Part shown: piece after piece, positions 7,511 through 17,391 of the stretch
How positions within the stretch are numbered: the stretch's first letter is position 1
Layout: each line of letters starts with the position of its first letter
DNA from: Hydrogenophilales bacterium
Lineage (GTDB): Bacteria; Pseudomonadota; Gammaproteobacteria; Burkholderiales; Eutrophovitaceae
Assembly: GCA_902627495.1 (NCBI GenBank)
Contig: CACOJS010000008.1
Span: 1 to 64,000, forward strand
Length of the DNA: 64,000 bases
Reading direction: 5' to 3'
Position numbers and translations under genes: made by a program
Notes under the pieces: model-generated
Database searches by the model: none
The model's input: the letters and a program-made list of their open reading frames with translations, nothing else
Told to the model about the DNA's origin: nothing

Positions 7511-10219
7511 ATGGAGAACCGCATTCTAAATCTGATCAGATATTCTGATGGAATTTCTATTAAGTATATATTTTTAATAGTTTTTTTTAGTAATGTTTTG
7601 GGATATACCAATGTTTTAGCACATACTAACTCTGTCTGCTATGTTAATTCGGGACCAGGGTCAGTAACCTTTTGGTATGGCTCATGGCATTCAAGTGTAA
7701 GCTTTAATGAGGGTGAGTTAAAACTCACCGGCACAGGGGCAACAAGCTACGGCCCCACTATAGTTGAGTTTACGGAATTGGTTCATACAACCCCTACAGG
7801 TTGTATTTCAGGAACCAATTACTTCAATACAGATGGTACTGATCTCATAGCCTATGGATCCAATACTGGTATTAATTGGCAATCTTACACTTGGCAGGGA
7901 GTAACTTTCACAGGCCTGGCGATAGGAAGTTATGTTTTTGATTACATTGAAAAAGGACATGCTGAATCAAGTTTTCCAGGTTCTCCTTCAGCTGACTGGC
8001 AGCCTGTAGCAGGCATAAAGACTGCCGCCGTAACTCTTGACTCAGCGGCTATTGGAAACACTGTTTCATTATCAAGTACTGTTCCGGTTGATAATGCAAC
8101 AGAAGTGAACCTTACCGTAAAGACGGTTGAGCTGGTATTTGACCAAGTTGTAAACATAGGATCTGGAGTAATTAAGCTAATTAAAACGGCCTCAGATACC
8201 TTAGTCGAGTCCCTTAATATTTCCAGTGGCAGTATATCGGGTGGTGGAACTAACACAATAATTGCAACCTGGACAAGTGCGTTAGAACATTCAACCGATT
8301 ATTGCATTCAGATAGACAGCGGGGCACTTGAGGCAACTGATGGCACCGACTATACCGGCATTTCAGACAAGACGACGCTAAATTTTTCAACGATGGGCCT
8401 GCCCTATCTAACATCAACCAGTCCCTCTGATAATGCTACCAACCTGTCTGTAGCAACACATACGCTAGAGCTCAATTTTAATGAAGCTGTTAGTGCCAAT
8501 TCTGGAAATATCACCCTTGTTAATACCACTACAGGTCAGACTGTTGAGACTTTTAATGTTTCTGGTTCAAAAATTACTGGCTGGGGAGGTACTAAACTTT
8601 CAATATCTATCAGCGATACTCTGTCCGTAGCAACTAATTATCACATTCTGATTGATAATACGGCCATAAAAAATTCTGGTAGTGCTACTTATGGAGGAAT
8701 TTCTGACCAAACAACGTTTAATTTCTCAACATCCTCCGATGGAATCGTAACGCTAATCAGCTCATCTCCAGTAGATAACTCAAACGATATTGCTATTGAC
8801 AACCGTACCCTACTTCTTAACTTTAGTGATAGTGTAATTAAAGGTTCAGGAAAAATACGACTTTTCTCTGCTAGCAGCGAATCAGAGGTTTTCTCCGTAG
8901 ATGTTTCAAGTGCAGGCGTTATTGGGGCAGGATCTCCCAATATTTCAGTTACTTGGCCAGATTGGCTAGAGCCTGATATGGATTATTATGTCAACATTGA
9001 CTCAACAGCCTTCACCAACTCTCAAGGTCAAATTTATGCGGGGATCAATAACCAAACGTCACTAAATTTCAAGACCACAGCGACCCCCTCCTCCCCTTGG
9101 AATGATCCTGAAATAGTTGCATTAGTCGAAGCTCAAACAGAACTTGTTGATAGGCGACTGTATGAGTCCATTAGACCAATTTTAGATAGACTTGATTGGT
9201 TTAGGCGAAATAGACACAATAGGAACCAATCTATTCAAAATATCGATGTTGATATTGTCCACCCTGTTGTTGAGTCCATTAAGGATAGTCCTGCCTTGGA
9301 TGCTCTGGCTTTGATTGAGTCTGAGTTTTTTGATGAACTATTTAATGCAGTACCGGTAGAACCTTTGGAGCTGGAGAACAATTGGGCAGTCTGGTCTGCT
9401 GGTGATGTTACAATCGGCAAGGTTGGTGAAAAAGCACGTTCAAGTTTCAAACACTTCCAGTCTAACGGGCTTACCATTGGTCTAGATAAAAAAATTAATG
9501 ACCGGGCATTATTGGGGGCAACTATTAGAGCGGGAAACGATAAAACTGATATAGGAGTCAATGGAGCTCACCTTGATACAGTGGATTTTGGCCTTGCGGT
9601 TTATCATACTTGGGTGATCTCAGACTCCTATTTTGTTGATTTAATTCTCGGAGCGAACCAATACAACATAAAAACCCATAGAGAACAGGGCTTTGGCAAT
9701 CCGATTACAGGAAAAAGGAAGGCATATCAAGGTTACCAATCAGTAGCATTTCAACGGGAAATAATATTCGAAGATCTTTTTATTACCCCCTACTCGCGGT
9801 TGGATATTGGCTATACTAATCTTCGCCCTTTTGATGAAGTTGGAGGAAATGCTGCCATCTCCTTCAGAGAACAACATGTCAGACACGTAAAAACCAACCT
9901 AGGGCTCCAATTTGATTATCTTTTCGTCACTAGCCTTGGGAAACTTAGGCCCTACTCAAGGATTGAATATGCACTAGATCTAAGTAGCAGCTCCGTTGTA
10001 TCTGCCTCCTATGTAAATCTGCCGGATACAATCTATCATTCAAAGATTCATGATCTCAGAGGGAACAATTGGAAATATGGCCTCGGGCTTGACTTGACGT
10101 TTCTTACAGGCTGGTTAGCTGCTAGTTACGAAAGAATTGAGGAGTCTGAAGATCGTAATGACCATCAAACCAGTAGAAAAAGTGATAATTTGAGGATAAA
10201 GTTTATGTTTACCTTTTGA
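7511..10219 (+). CDS. Ig-like repeat surface protein with autotransporter barrel
   Basis: A 902-residue predicted outer-membrane protein. It has an N-terminal hydrophobic signal (residues 17-38) and a Gly/Ser/Thr/Tyr-rich head (40-180). Three Big_5/SbsA-like Ig repeats start near 185, 297 and 413, each with (P/S)-V-D-N or SDN followed by an alternating L-x-L-x-F-x-(D/E) strand. A charged linker spans 530-620, and a C-terminal beta-barrel of alternating strands ends in Phe, the outer-membrane insertion signal. The barrel resembles autotransporter domains, so the Ig stalk may be displayed outside the cell as an adhesin or scaffold. No protease motif was seen. Confidence 0.8.
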   Translation: MENRILNLIRYSDGISIKYIFLIVFFSNVLGYTNVLAHTNSVCYVNSGPGSVTFWYGSWHSSVSFNEGELKLTGTGATSYGPTIVEFTELVHTTPTGCISGTNYFNTDGTDLIAYGSNTGINWQSYTWQGVTFTGLAIGSYVFDYIEKGHAESSFPGSPSADWQPVAGIKTAAVTLDSAAIGNTVSLSSTVPVDNATEVNLTVKTVELVFDQVVNIGSGVIKLIKTASDTLVESLNISSGSISGGGTNTIIATWTSALEHSTDYCIQIDSGALEATDGTDYTGISDKTTLNFSTMGLPYLTSTSPSDNATNLSVATHTLELNFNEAVSANSGNITLVNTTTGQTVETFNVSGSKITGWGGTKLSISISDTLSVATNYHILIDNTAIKNSGSATYGGISDQTTFNFSTSSDGIVTLISSSPVDNSNDIAIDNRTLLLNFSDSVIKGSGKIRLFSASSESEVFSVDVSSAGVIGAGSPNISVTWPDWLEPDMDYYVNIDSTAFTNSQGQIYAGINNQTSLNFKTTATPSSPWNDPEIVALVEAQTELVDRRLYESIRPILDRLDWFRRNRHNRNQSIQNIDVDIVHPVVESIKDSPALDALALIESEFFDELFNAVPVEPLELENNWAVWSAGDVTIGKVGEKARSSFKHFQSNGLTIGLDKKINDRALLGATIRAGNDKTDIGVNGAHLDTVDFGLAVYHTWVISDSYFVDLILGANQYNIKTHREQGFGNPITGKRKAYQGYQSVAFQREIIFEDLFITPYSRLDIGYTNLRPFDEVGGNAAISFREQHVRHVKTNLGLQFDYLFVTSLGKLRPYSRIEYALDLSSSSVVSASYVNLPDTIYHSKIHDLRGNNWKYGLGLDLTFLTGWLAASYERIEESEDRNDHQTSRKSDNLRIKFMFTF

Positions 10220-10235
10220 ATATAAATATATGTTT

Positions 10236-10258
10236 ACATTATATTATATTATATTATC
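10236..10258. repeat. Short (ATTAT)n tandem repeat
   Basis: About four copies of a five-base A/T unit in the 69-base gap between two convergent genes. No T-run terminator was found, though this A/T-rich stretch may serve as the boundary. Confidence 0.6.
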
Positions 10259-10288
10259 TAAAAAATAATTTACTTTAAAAATTTCACA

Positions 10289-13200
10289 TTACCAAACATC
10301 AACAAATCTATAATTTTTATGTCTTTTTTTTGTTTTTTTAGCCGCTATTAGACCTTTCTGCAACCAATCACGAGTTTCTTTAGGGTCGATTACTGCATCA
10401 ATCTCAAAACTACCCGCTACCGAAATAGCTTTTCCCTTATCATACATTTGGCCAACAAGTTTGTGGAATAGAGCGTTTCTTTCTTCTGTACTGTGAGTAG
10501 ATTCCAACTCCTTTCGAAAACCAAGTTCCACCGCCCCCTCTAGGCCCATTGGCCCCATCTCCGCAGTTGGCCAGGCTATTGTGAAAAATGGCTCGTGAAA
10601 TCCACCGCCCGCCATTGCCTGAGCTCCAAGCCCGTACCCTTTCCTAACAACAATGGTAAATAGAGGAACAGAAAGGTTAGCCGATACAACGATTAGGCGT
10701 GCCCCTCGTCTAACCGCTGCAGTTTTTTCGCTCTCAGGGCCAACCATAAAACCGGGAGTATCGCATAATGAAACCACTGGAATCCCAAAAGAATCACACA
10801 ATTGCAAAAACCGCCCCCCCTTTTCCCCTGCATCTCCGTCTATAGCACCACCAAGATGAAGAGGATTATTTGCAATTAAGCCAAAAGCATGGCCTTCTAC
10901 CCGAATTAAAGCGGTGTAAAGGCCCACCCCATAGTCTTTTCTCATTTCCACTACAGAGCCGTCATCAGCAAGATTCATTATAACTTTCCGCATATCATAA
11001 GCTCGCAATCGGTTTTCCGGGACCAAATGCCTCATAACCCTTTGATCTGAACAACTCCATTTAGCCTTATTTCCTTGAAAGAAGCCTAAAACTTCTCTCG
11101 CAACACTGGTTGCCTCTCTTTCATCTTCGCAAACAAGGTCAACCACACCATTACGAGCCTGAACGCTGATGGGACCAATATCCTCAGGTTTATACTTTCC
11201 TAGCCCACCATGCTCAATCATGGCTGGACCAGCAAGGCCGATATTTGAGTTTTTAGTAGCAATAGTGATATCGGCACATCCAAAAATCACTGCATTCCCG
11301 GCAAAACATCTCCCAGAATTAATGGCAATGCGCGGTGCTATACCGTTAATTTGAGGCCATGTTGTAAAAGTCTCAAGATCTAGCCAGGCGTTATTAAGCT
11401 CCTCTGCATCCACATCACCTGGGCGGCCCCCTCCACCCTCGGTGAAAAACACCACCGGCGTTCCCCAATCCTTAACAAGCTCAAATACCCTATCCTTCTT
11501 TTTGTGATTAATTACCCCTTGGGTACCAGCAAGCACAGTGTAATCATAAGCTAAAATCGCACAGCGAGAGTCATGTTTGCCAAAATAGTTGGCATTTACT
11601 GTCCCAAAGCCAGCGATCATGCCATCAGCTGGCGTGTTCTGCTTCAGGTCATCAATGGATCGTCTTCGCCGTTGAGCAGCAATGGCCAAAGCCCCATATT
11701 CCATGAAACTTCCATCATCACACAAATCTCCAACGTTTTCTCGGGCAGTTCTGCCTCCAATTTTTCTTCTCTTTGCAATAGCTTCCGGCCTATTTTCATC
11801 TAACCCTAGCTGATGACTAGCTATAACCTCACTTAAGTCTGCTCTTTCAGCCTCCAATTTAACCGGGGCCTGTTCTTCAATTGAATCCTGGGCATCCCCT
11901 GTTGGCATCACGACACAAATAACTCCCAATTCCTCGATCACATCCCCTTCACCGACTAGGACTGCCTCTATATTACCGGAGTATGGTGATCGAATTTCAT
12001 GATGCATCTTCATGGCTTCAAGAAGAGCCACCTGATCGCCTTGCACAATAGATTGACCCTCTGTGACGTTAATCTCAACTACGCTTGCTCTCATTGGAGC
12101 AGAGATACCTTTTTGATCCTTACCCAACTCCTGCATTTTTGCCTCGACATGAGGCGAGAGACCCTCATCAGGCATTATTACCTTGCGGGAAGGTAACTTT
12201 ATCAACTCTCTGACTAATTTTGAGGCATTTTGATCGAGATAAGTAGTATTAATACGGCCTTTTGCTAACTTCTCCTCTTGGCTCAAAACCATCAGCAGAT
12301 CCAGATTGTTCTCCACTCCTTCAATTTTGAATTCATCCATTGCTCGACGGGCTCGACTTAACAATTGATCAAAATCAAGATTTGGCACACTTATAACGAG
12401 TTTGGCTAATAGCGAATCAAATGAGATAGGGGTTTCATAACCAGGATAAGCACTAGCATCAATTCTTATTCCTGGGCCAGTAGGAACCTCATAATGGCTC
12501 AGAACGCCCCCCTTCGGTATTACGTTTCCCATGCTGTCAATTTTTTCAGCATTTATCCTAAACTGAACAGCACAACCTTGTGCTAGAGGAGTCTCCGACA
12601 AACCAAGATCGCTTAACTCTTGCCCATTAGCAATTTGAATCTGTAGCTTGACCAGATCTAACCCGCAGATCTGTTCAGTAACAGTATGCTCCACTTGTAA
12701 TCGTGCATTAGCCTCAATGAAGTAAAAAGAATCACTTTCTGTATCTACCAAAAACTCAAATGTACCCAGTCCTTTATACCCAACTGATGAGGCCATTTTT
12801 AGCGAGGCATTGAGAAGGTCGTCTCGAATTCTTATATCAAGCCCCGGGGCAGGTGCAAATTCTATTAACTTTTGATGTCGACGCTGCAGGCTACAGTCTC
12901 TTTCCCATAGATGATTAACCCCTCCTTTCCCGTCACCTACAATCTGAACCTCAATATGACGTGCTTCCTTTATAAACTGCTCTGCGTAAAGTCGATCATC
13001 TCCAAAGGCATTGTCAGCCTCCGTTTTCGCCTGATTAAATAACTGACTGCAGTCCGACGGATCTAAAACAACCCGCATGCCTCGTCCGCCTCCGCCCCCC
13101 GCAGCCTTAATAATTACGTTTATACCGGTATTTTGCTGAACAAAATCTGTCAACTCTTCTGAATTTTTAAGAGTTCCTGACGTCTCAAGAACAGGAATAC

Positions 13201-13579
13201 CCAGTTCTTTTGCATAAGCTAATGCTGCTAATTTATCCCCGAATAAGCTTAACTGATCCACAGAGGGACCAATAAATATTTTCCCAACCTCTATAACTTT
13301 TTCTGCAAATTCGGCATTTTCTGATAAAAACCCATATCCTGGGTGTATAGCATCGCATTTATTATCTTCAGCTATTTTTATGATTTTCTCTTGATCAAGA
13401 TACGCTTTGGGCCCCAACCCCCCAAGTCCAATAGCAGTATCCACAAAATCCAAATACCTTCCGGCCTTATCATCATCGCTAAAGACCCCTACTGTATGTA
13501 TGCCTATTTCCTTGGCTGAACGATGAATTCTGTGAGCAATTTCTCCACGATTGGCAATCAAAATTCGACTTATAGTCAC
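10289..13579 (-). CDS. Single-chain acyl-CoA carboxylase (BC-BCCP-CT fusion)
   Basis: Biotin-dependent carboxylase with all functions in one chain of 1,096 residues. Residues 1-455 are biotin carboxylase (ILIANRGEIA start, GGGGRGMR ATP loop, FIEANARLQVEHTVTE). The biotinyl domain has EAMKM with the biotin lysine at about K524. From about 590 is a carboxyltransferase of the PccB type, including N- and C-terminal crotonase halves. The layout matches long-chain/single-chain acyl-CoA carboxylases rather than split AccA-D or two-subunit PCC. Substrate chain length is not predictable. The GTG at 13579 was chosen because GGGGGGA precedes it; a TTG 12 bases upstream is inside that run. It is divergent from the MDR oxidoreductase. 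Confidence 0.92.
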   Translation of the reverse strand: MTISRILIANRGEIAHRIHRSAKEIGIHTVGVFSDDDKAGRYLDFVDTAIGLGGLGPKAYLDQEKIIKIAEDNKCDAIHPGYGFLSENAEFAEKVIEVGKIFIGPSVDQLSLFGDKLAALAYAKELGIPVLETSGTLKNSEELTDFVQQNTGINVIIKAAGGGGGRGMRVVLDPSDCSQLFNQAKTEADNAFGDDRLYAEQFIKEARHIEVQIVGDGKGGVNHLWERDCSLQRRHQKLIEFAPAPGLDIRIRDDLLNASLKMASSVGYKGLGTFEFLVDTESDSFYFIEANARLQVEHTVTEQICGLDLVKLQIQIANGQELSDLGLSETPLAQGCAVQFRINAEKIDSMGNVIPKGGVLSHYEVPTGPGIRIDASAYPGYETPISFDSLLAKLVISVPNLDFDQLLSRARRAMDEFKIEGVENNLDLLMVLSQEEKLAKGRINTTYLDQNASKLVRELIKLPSRKVIMPDEGLSPHVEAKMQELGKDQKGISAPMRASVVEINVTEGQSIVQGDQVALLEAMKMHHEIRSPYSGNIEAVLVGEGDVIEELGVICVVMPTGDAQDSIEEQAPVKLEAERADLSEVIASHQLGLDENRPEAIAKRRKIGGRTARENVGDLCDDGSFMEYGALAIAAQRRRRSIDDLKQNTPADGMIAGFGTVNANYFGKHDSRCAILAYDYTVLAGTQGVINHKKKDRVFELVKDWGTPVVFFTEGGGGRPGDVDAEELNNAWLDLETFTTWPQINGIAPRIAINSGRCFAGNAVIFGCADITIATKNSNIGLAGPAMIEHGGLGKYKPEDIGPISVQARNGVVDLVCEDEREATSVAREVLGFFQGNKAKWSCSDQRVMRHLVPENRLRAYDMRKVIMNLADDGSVVEMRKDYGVGLYTALIRVEGHAFGLIANNPLHLGGAIDGDAGEKGGRFLQLCDSFGIPVVSLCDTPGFMVGPESEKTAAVRRGARLIVVSANLSVPLFTIVVRKGYGLGAQAMAGGGFHEPFFTIAWPTAEMGPMGLEGAVELGFRKELESTHSTEERNALFHKLVGQMYDKGKAISVAGSFEIDAVIDPKETRDWLQKGLIAAKKTKKRHKNYRFVDVW

Positions 13580-13658
13580 GATTCCCCCCAAAAAATCAGT
13601 TATCTAATAGAAATTAGGCTATCCTTAAGAATTGTTATGACACGATCTCTTGAAAGCC

Positions 13659-14660
13659 ATGAAAAAAAACCTCCAAATCACTATACCGGAACTTCCAACT
13701 GGAAAGCTAACAGAATCACATTTCAATTTAGTTGAGGATGTCATTCCATCCCCTGCTAAAGGTCAGGTTTTACTAAAAAACATCATTTTGTCAATTGATG
13801 CAGCCAATCGAGCTTGGATGCAGGGAACCACTTATCGAAAAGCCATAGAGCCTGGAGATGTCATGCATGGCTACAGCATATGTCAAGTAGAGGAGCCCAA
13901 TGGCTCTCATTTTAAAAAAGGAGATTTTGTTTTTGCTGAAATAGGTTGGCAACAATATGGGGCTGTCAACACTCATGAAATTACCTCTTGTCCAGATCAT
14001 AAGCCTTTAAGTCACCTGCTATCTGTTCTAGGTATTGCTGGGAAAACAGCACACCACGGACTTATCCAGGTGGGAAAAGTCAAGGAGGGGGAAACCTTGC
14101 TCGTGTCTGGGGCAGCTGGATCAGTCGGTAACCTTGTAGGCCAATTTGGCAAATTAAAAGGAGCAAAAGTGATTGGTATCGCCGGTGGCAAAGAAAAATG
14201 TGACTGGTTGGTTGATGAAGTGGGATTTGATGCCTGCCTTGACTATAAAGCAGGTAAACTCGGTAAGGCTATCGCACAAACCTGCTCGGGTGGAATAGAT
14301 GTTTACTTTGATAACGTGGGAGGAAATATCCTTCAGTCAGCTTTATTCAATATGAATCAGCATGGGCGAATTGTTTGTTGTGGAGCCGTCTCTCTCTACG
14401 ATGGCCAACCCCTTGCTGGCCCGATGGGGATTCCCGGTTTACTTGTAGTCAAACGATTAAGAATGGAAGGTTTTATCGTATTTGACTTTCCCGACAAGGA
14501 CGCGGAGGCAGAAAACGAGATTAAAACTTGGATTGATCGTGGTCAAATAAAAATTTATGAAGACATTATTCACGGTTTATCAGAAGCTCCTAAAGCCCTG
14601 GTTGGGCTCTTACGTGGCGAGAATCGCGGAAAAAGAATGATACAGGTAACCAAAATATAG
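13659..14660 (+). CDS. MDR-family NADP-dependent oxidoreductase (CurA-like)
   Basis: A 333-residue zinc-independent medium-chain dehydrogenase/reductase of the leukotriene B4 dehydrogenase / CurA / YncB group, which reduces the double bond of alpha,beta-unsaturated carbonyls. The N-terminal half has the substrate segment with SIDAANRAWM. The nucleotide-binding loop is SGAAGSVGNLVGQ near residue 150, followed by IGIAGGKEKC and DVYFDNVGG. The structural zinc cysteines of alcohol dehydrogenases are absent. The ATG at 13659 is preferred over a TTG three codons upstream. A role next to the carboxylase is not established. Confidence 0.88.
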   Translation: MKKNLQITIPELPTGKLTESHFNLVEDVIPSPAKGQVLLKNIILSIDAANRAWMQGTTYRKAIEPGDVMHGYSICQVEEPNGSHFKKGDFVFAEIGWQQYGAVNTHEITSCPDHKPLSHLLSVLGIAGKTAHHGLIQVGKVKEGETLLVSGAAGSVGNLVGQFGKLKGAKVIGIAGGKEKCDWLVDEVGFDACLDYKAGKLGKAIAQTCSGGIDVYFDNVGGNILQSALFNMNQHGRIVCCGAVSLYDGQPLAGPMGIPGLLVVKRLRMEGFIVFDFPDKDAEAENEIKTWIDRGQIKIYEDIIHGLSEAPKALVGLLRGENRGKRMIQVTKI

Positions 14661-14722
14661 AATGTGTAAACTTAAAGCAAATCAATCTATAAAAAAACCA
14701 TAAGAACATAAGTTTATATGTA

Positions 14723-15382
14723 TTAACTCATCCTATCTAATATTTTACTTGAAGTTGTATTCTTGATAAATTTTCCATGGAATGGTCAATATTCCTCCAC
14801 TTTCCAATGGGTATACAGTTTATAAACCGAGTCAAGGCTATTGGAGTCAAGCATTTTCTCAACCTTGATAAAACCTTCACTTGCAGAGAGGTTATTATTT
14901 AGTTCATGATTTGCTATGCTAGTCAGCATATGCCACCAAATCCAAGTGTGCTGCTGAAGGTCATTTACTATCTTGAGGGCCTTTTCATAGTTCCCTCGTA
15001 CCTAGTATACCCACCATAGGCCGTAATTATCTCCAGGAAACATATTAGCTTTGTCCAGCCGATTAGCTTTTTCTAATATTTCAACTGCTTCCTGCCAACG
15101 ACAACTCCCCGAGGTGTACTTACCAAAATCCGCCTTTACGTCCATAATCTCCTCTGAATTACCTCCCCCCAGAGTTTTTGATAACCCGTTTGACTCAAAA
15201 CCCGCAGGTCAGTAGGCGATAGCTCAAGTGCGCCCTTTTTGAGAGGAAACAACATCCTCTATGATTTTCGTACATTCCTTGAAATTTCTGCGTGTTACCT
15301 GTTCCTCTTCACTCATTTTGGCAGAATAGTCGACCACATCCATTGCCAAGATGGCTGCTAACTTTCTTTCAGCTGATTCCAT
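14723..15382 (-). pseudogene. Remnant of a fourth cyclase-TPR paralogue
   Basis: From the ATG at 15382 the first 51 codons match the start of the neighbouring cyclase gene almost exactly (MESAERKLAAILAMDVVDYS, then AKMSEEEQVT and SSQKGR). The reading then breaks near 15230 (stop at 15224-15226) and jumps to C-terminal TPR-type sequence (ELSPTDLRVLSQ, CRWQEAVEILEKANRLDKAN, IWWHMLTSIANHEL). That tail carries a frameshift near 15190 and in-frame stops at 15002-15004 and 14786-14788. The rest of the catalytic domain, the membrane segment, the TolB-like domain and the first TPRs are missing, about 425 codons. It is a dead gene. Confidence 0.88.
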
Positions 15383-15431
15383 AGCCGACAATCCCCCTTA
15401 ATTGGTATCTAGACATGGCATAAAAAGTAAT

Positions 15432-17345
15432 TCATTCAAGTCCGTTTTCAATGAAGGTGGGTTTGAAAATCTCAAAGAAATTACTTGCATTCCAAAATTC
15501 ATATTCTTTCCTCCAATCAGACAGTTTGTTAGACTTAGCCTCAAAGGCCGCACTAAAATGTGCATCCGCTTTATCTTTATTTATCAGTCCAGCCTGTGAA
15601 ATACCCACTTTAAAATCCCACCAATAAAAACCTGGTGCGGGAGCTCTTTCCATCGCCTGGAGAGCCAAAGAATGCTCACCTCTTATAGAGTAATAATCAT
15701 GCAAGGCATAATTCTCATAAGGAAAATTATTGGTGGTATCAAGTTCATACGCTTTTATGAGGTACTGAAACGCAGTTTGCCATCCACAACGCCCAGAAGC
15801 GTATGTTTGGGGCTTTGCATCAAAGTCGGTTAATTCTTCGATGCTGCAATCTCCTGCCCATAGCATGCTCTGACCCACATTTCCTAGAACTTCTGAGCTG
15901 GCTGGTGCTAAGCTTACTGCTTTTTCCCCCGCCTCATACATCGCCTGCCAATCGCCCTGAAAAAATAAGATTTTTGCCTTGTGCGAGTAAGCCATAGCTG
16001 ATTCTGGGTCTAGTTTTAGGGCATTATCAGCTGCCTGTAAGCCCTCATTAAGCGATTCTTTTGTAAAGGTTCCAAACAGCGAGTAACCCCAAGCTATTTC
16101 ATGAGATAAGTAAGTCCATGCATCAGTATACGAGGGATCAGAAACTACTGCTGCCCTGAGGCACTCGAGCGCCTGGTTGTGAGTTTCTGATGTCCACGTC
16201 TTATGGTGAACCTGGGTGACATATGTCACACATTCATATGCTGATAGATTGTCTGTTCCTTTTTTCTCAATTTCTTTGGCAATATCACGAGCAAGGATCG
16301 CACCGTTGCCCACTAGCTCATTAATTACGCCCTTCACTATTTCATCTTGTAATTCAAAAATATTGCTAGCGGTCATAGATTTATCATAGGTTTCGGTCCA
16401 AACTGTGGATAAGTTTAATGCATCCAACAAATTTACCGATAGCCTTATAGTATCTCCAGCTTGCCTGACATTCCCACTAATTATATAGCTAGCGCCCGTT
16501 TTTTCTGTTATTTGCTCTAAATTCTCTGGACGTTTCCCGAGATTGATGACATTCATACTTTTGGCTGCTCGACTTAGTCCATTGGCGAGATCGCTCGATA
16601 TACCATTCGCAAAGTTAATCGATGAATCGGTCCCTAGATTTTCCAGTGGTATCACAACCAGCGTGTTAAGCTCGGCAGGAGCTGAATTCTCTTCCTGTGG
16701 CACTTGCTGGTTATTAGTGAGGGCAAACACAATTGCGCCTATCCCTATTGCGCCTGCAATTGCCCAATTTATATTAAATTTTGTATTTGCCCTCGACCAT
16801 TTTTTTGATTTTGATTTTTCTCCGATTCCTTGTTCCACAAAAAAAGCTCTTACTGGTTCATCAATATTTTTAAGATTTTTTTGTCCTTGATCAACAAAGT
16901 TAATGTCAACTTTACCTTTGGTCATTGAGTACACCATCTCAGATACACAAATACCCCCAACCGGCGCGATCCCCTCCAGCCTTGACGCAATGTTGACACC
17001 TTCACCAAACAGATTTTCACCCTCAATCATTATGTCGCCCATATTGAGCCCCATTCGAAATTCCAGATGCTCATTTTCAGCTAGTTGATTGTTGCGTTCT
17101 CTTATTTGTTTTTGGATTTTAATTGCTGACTCAACCGCAGTGACTGGACTCGCAAATTCAATCATAAAGGCATCGCCAGCCGTGTTAAAGACTCGTCCTT
17201 TTTGAGAGGAAACAACATCCTCTATGATTTTCCTACATTCCTTTAAATTTCTGAGTGTTACTTGTTCATCTTCACTCATTTTGGCAGAATAGTCGACCAC
17301 ATCCATTGCCAAGATGGCTGCTAACTTTCTTTCAGCTGATTCCAT
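15432..17345 (-). CDS. Class III cyclase with TM, TolB-like and TPR domains (copy 1)
   Basis: A 637-residue predicted inner-membrane nucleotide cyclase. Residues 1-170 form the CHD catalytic domain, with metal aspartates D15 (AMDVVDYS) and D58 (NTAGDAF) and transition-state N118 and R122 (GVNIASR). One transmembrane helix lies at about 194-210. Residues 226-345 resemble the TolB-N/FlgO-like domain seen in this cyclase family, and 355-600 are TPR-like helices. The purine-specifying positions, usually Lys and Asp, are N54 and N111, so ATP use is not assured. The ATG at 17345 has AAAGGA 8 bases upstream. It is the last intact member of a same-strand array, 46 bases after copy 2. Confidence 0.88.
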   Translation of the reverse strand: MESAERKLAAILAMDVVDYSAKMSEDEQVTLRNLKECRKIIEDVVSSQKGRVFNTAGDAFMIEFASPVTAVESAIKIQKQIRERNNQLAENEHLEFRMGLNMGDIMIEGENLFGEGVNIASRLEGIAPVGGICVSEMVYSMTKGKVDINFVDQGQKNLKNIDEPVRAFFVEQGIGEKSKSKKWSRANTKFNINWAIAGAIGIGAIVFALTNNQQVPQEENSAPAELNTLVVIPLENLGTDSSINFANGISSDLANGLSRAAKSMNVINLGKRPENLEQITEKTGASYIISGNVRQAGDTIRLSVNLLDALNLSTVWTETYDKSMTASNIFELQDEIVKGVINELVGNGAILARDIAKEIEKKGTDNLSAYECVTYVTQVHHKTWTSETHNQALECLRAAVVSDPSYTDAWTYLSHEIAWGYSLFGTFTKESLNEGLQAADNALKLDPESAMAYSHKAKILFFQGDWQAMYEAGEKAVSLAPASSEVLGNVGQSMLWAGDCSIEELTDFDAKPQTYASGRCGWQTAFQYLIKAYELDTTNNFPYENYALHDYYSIRGEHSLALQAMERAPAPGFYWWDFKVGISQAGLINKDKADAHFSAAFEAKSNKLSDWRKEYEFWNASNFFEIFKPTFIENGLE

Positions 17346-17391
17346 CAAAAAAATCCTTTAAATCATATACTAAATACCAAAAAATTATAAA

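Noticed and set aside
10236..10258. ATTAT repeat as a CRISPR or phase-variable repeat
   Set aside because: It is a short A/T run outside genes, with no spacers and no effect on a reading frame.
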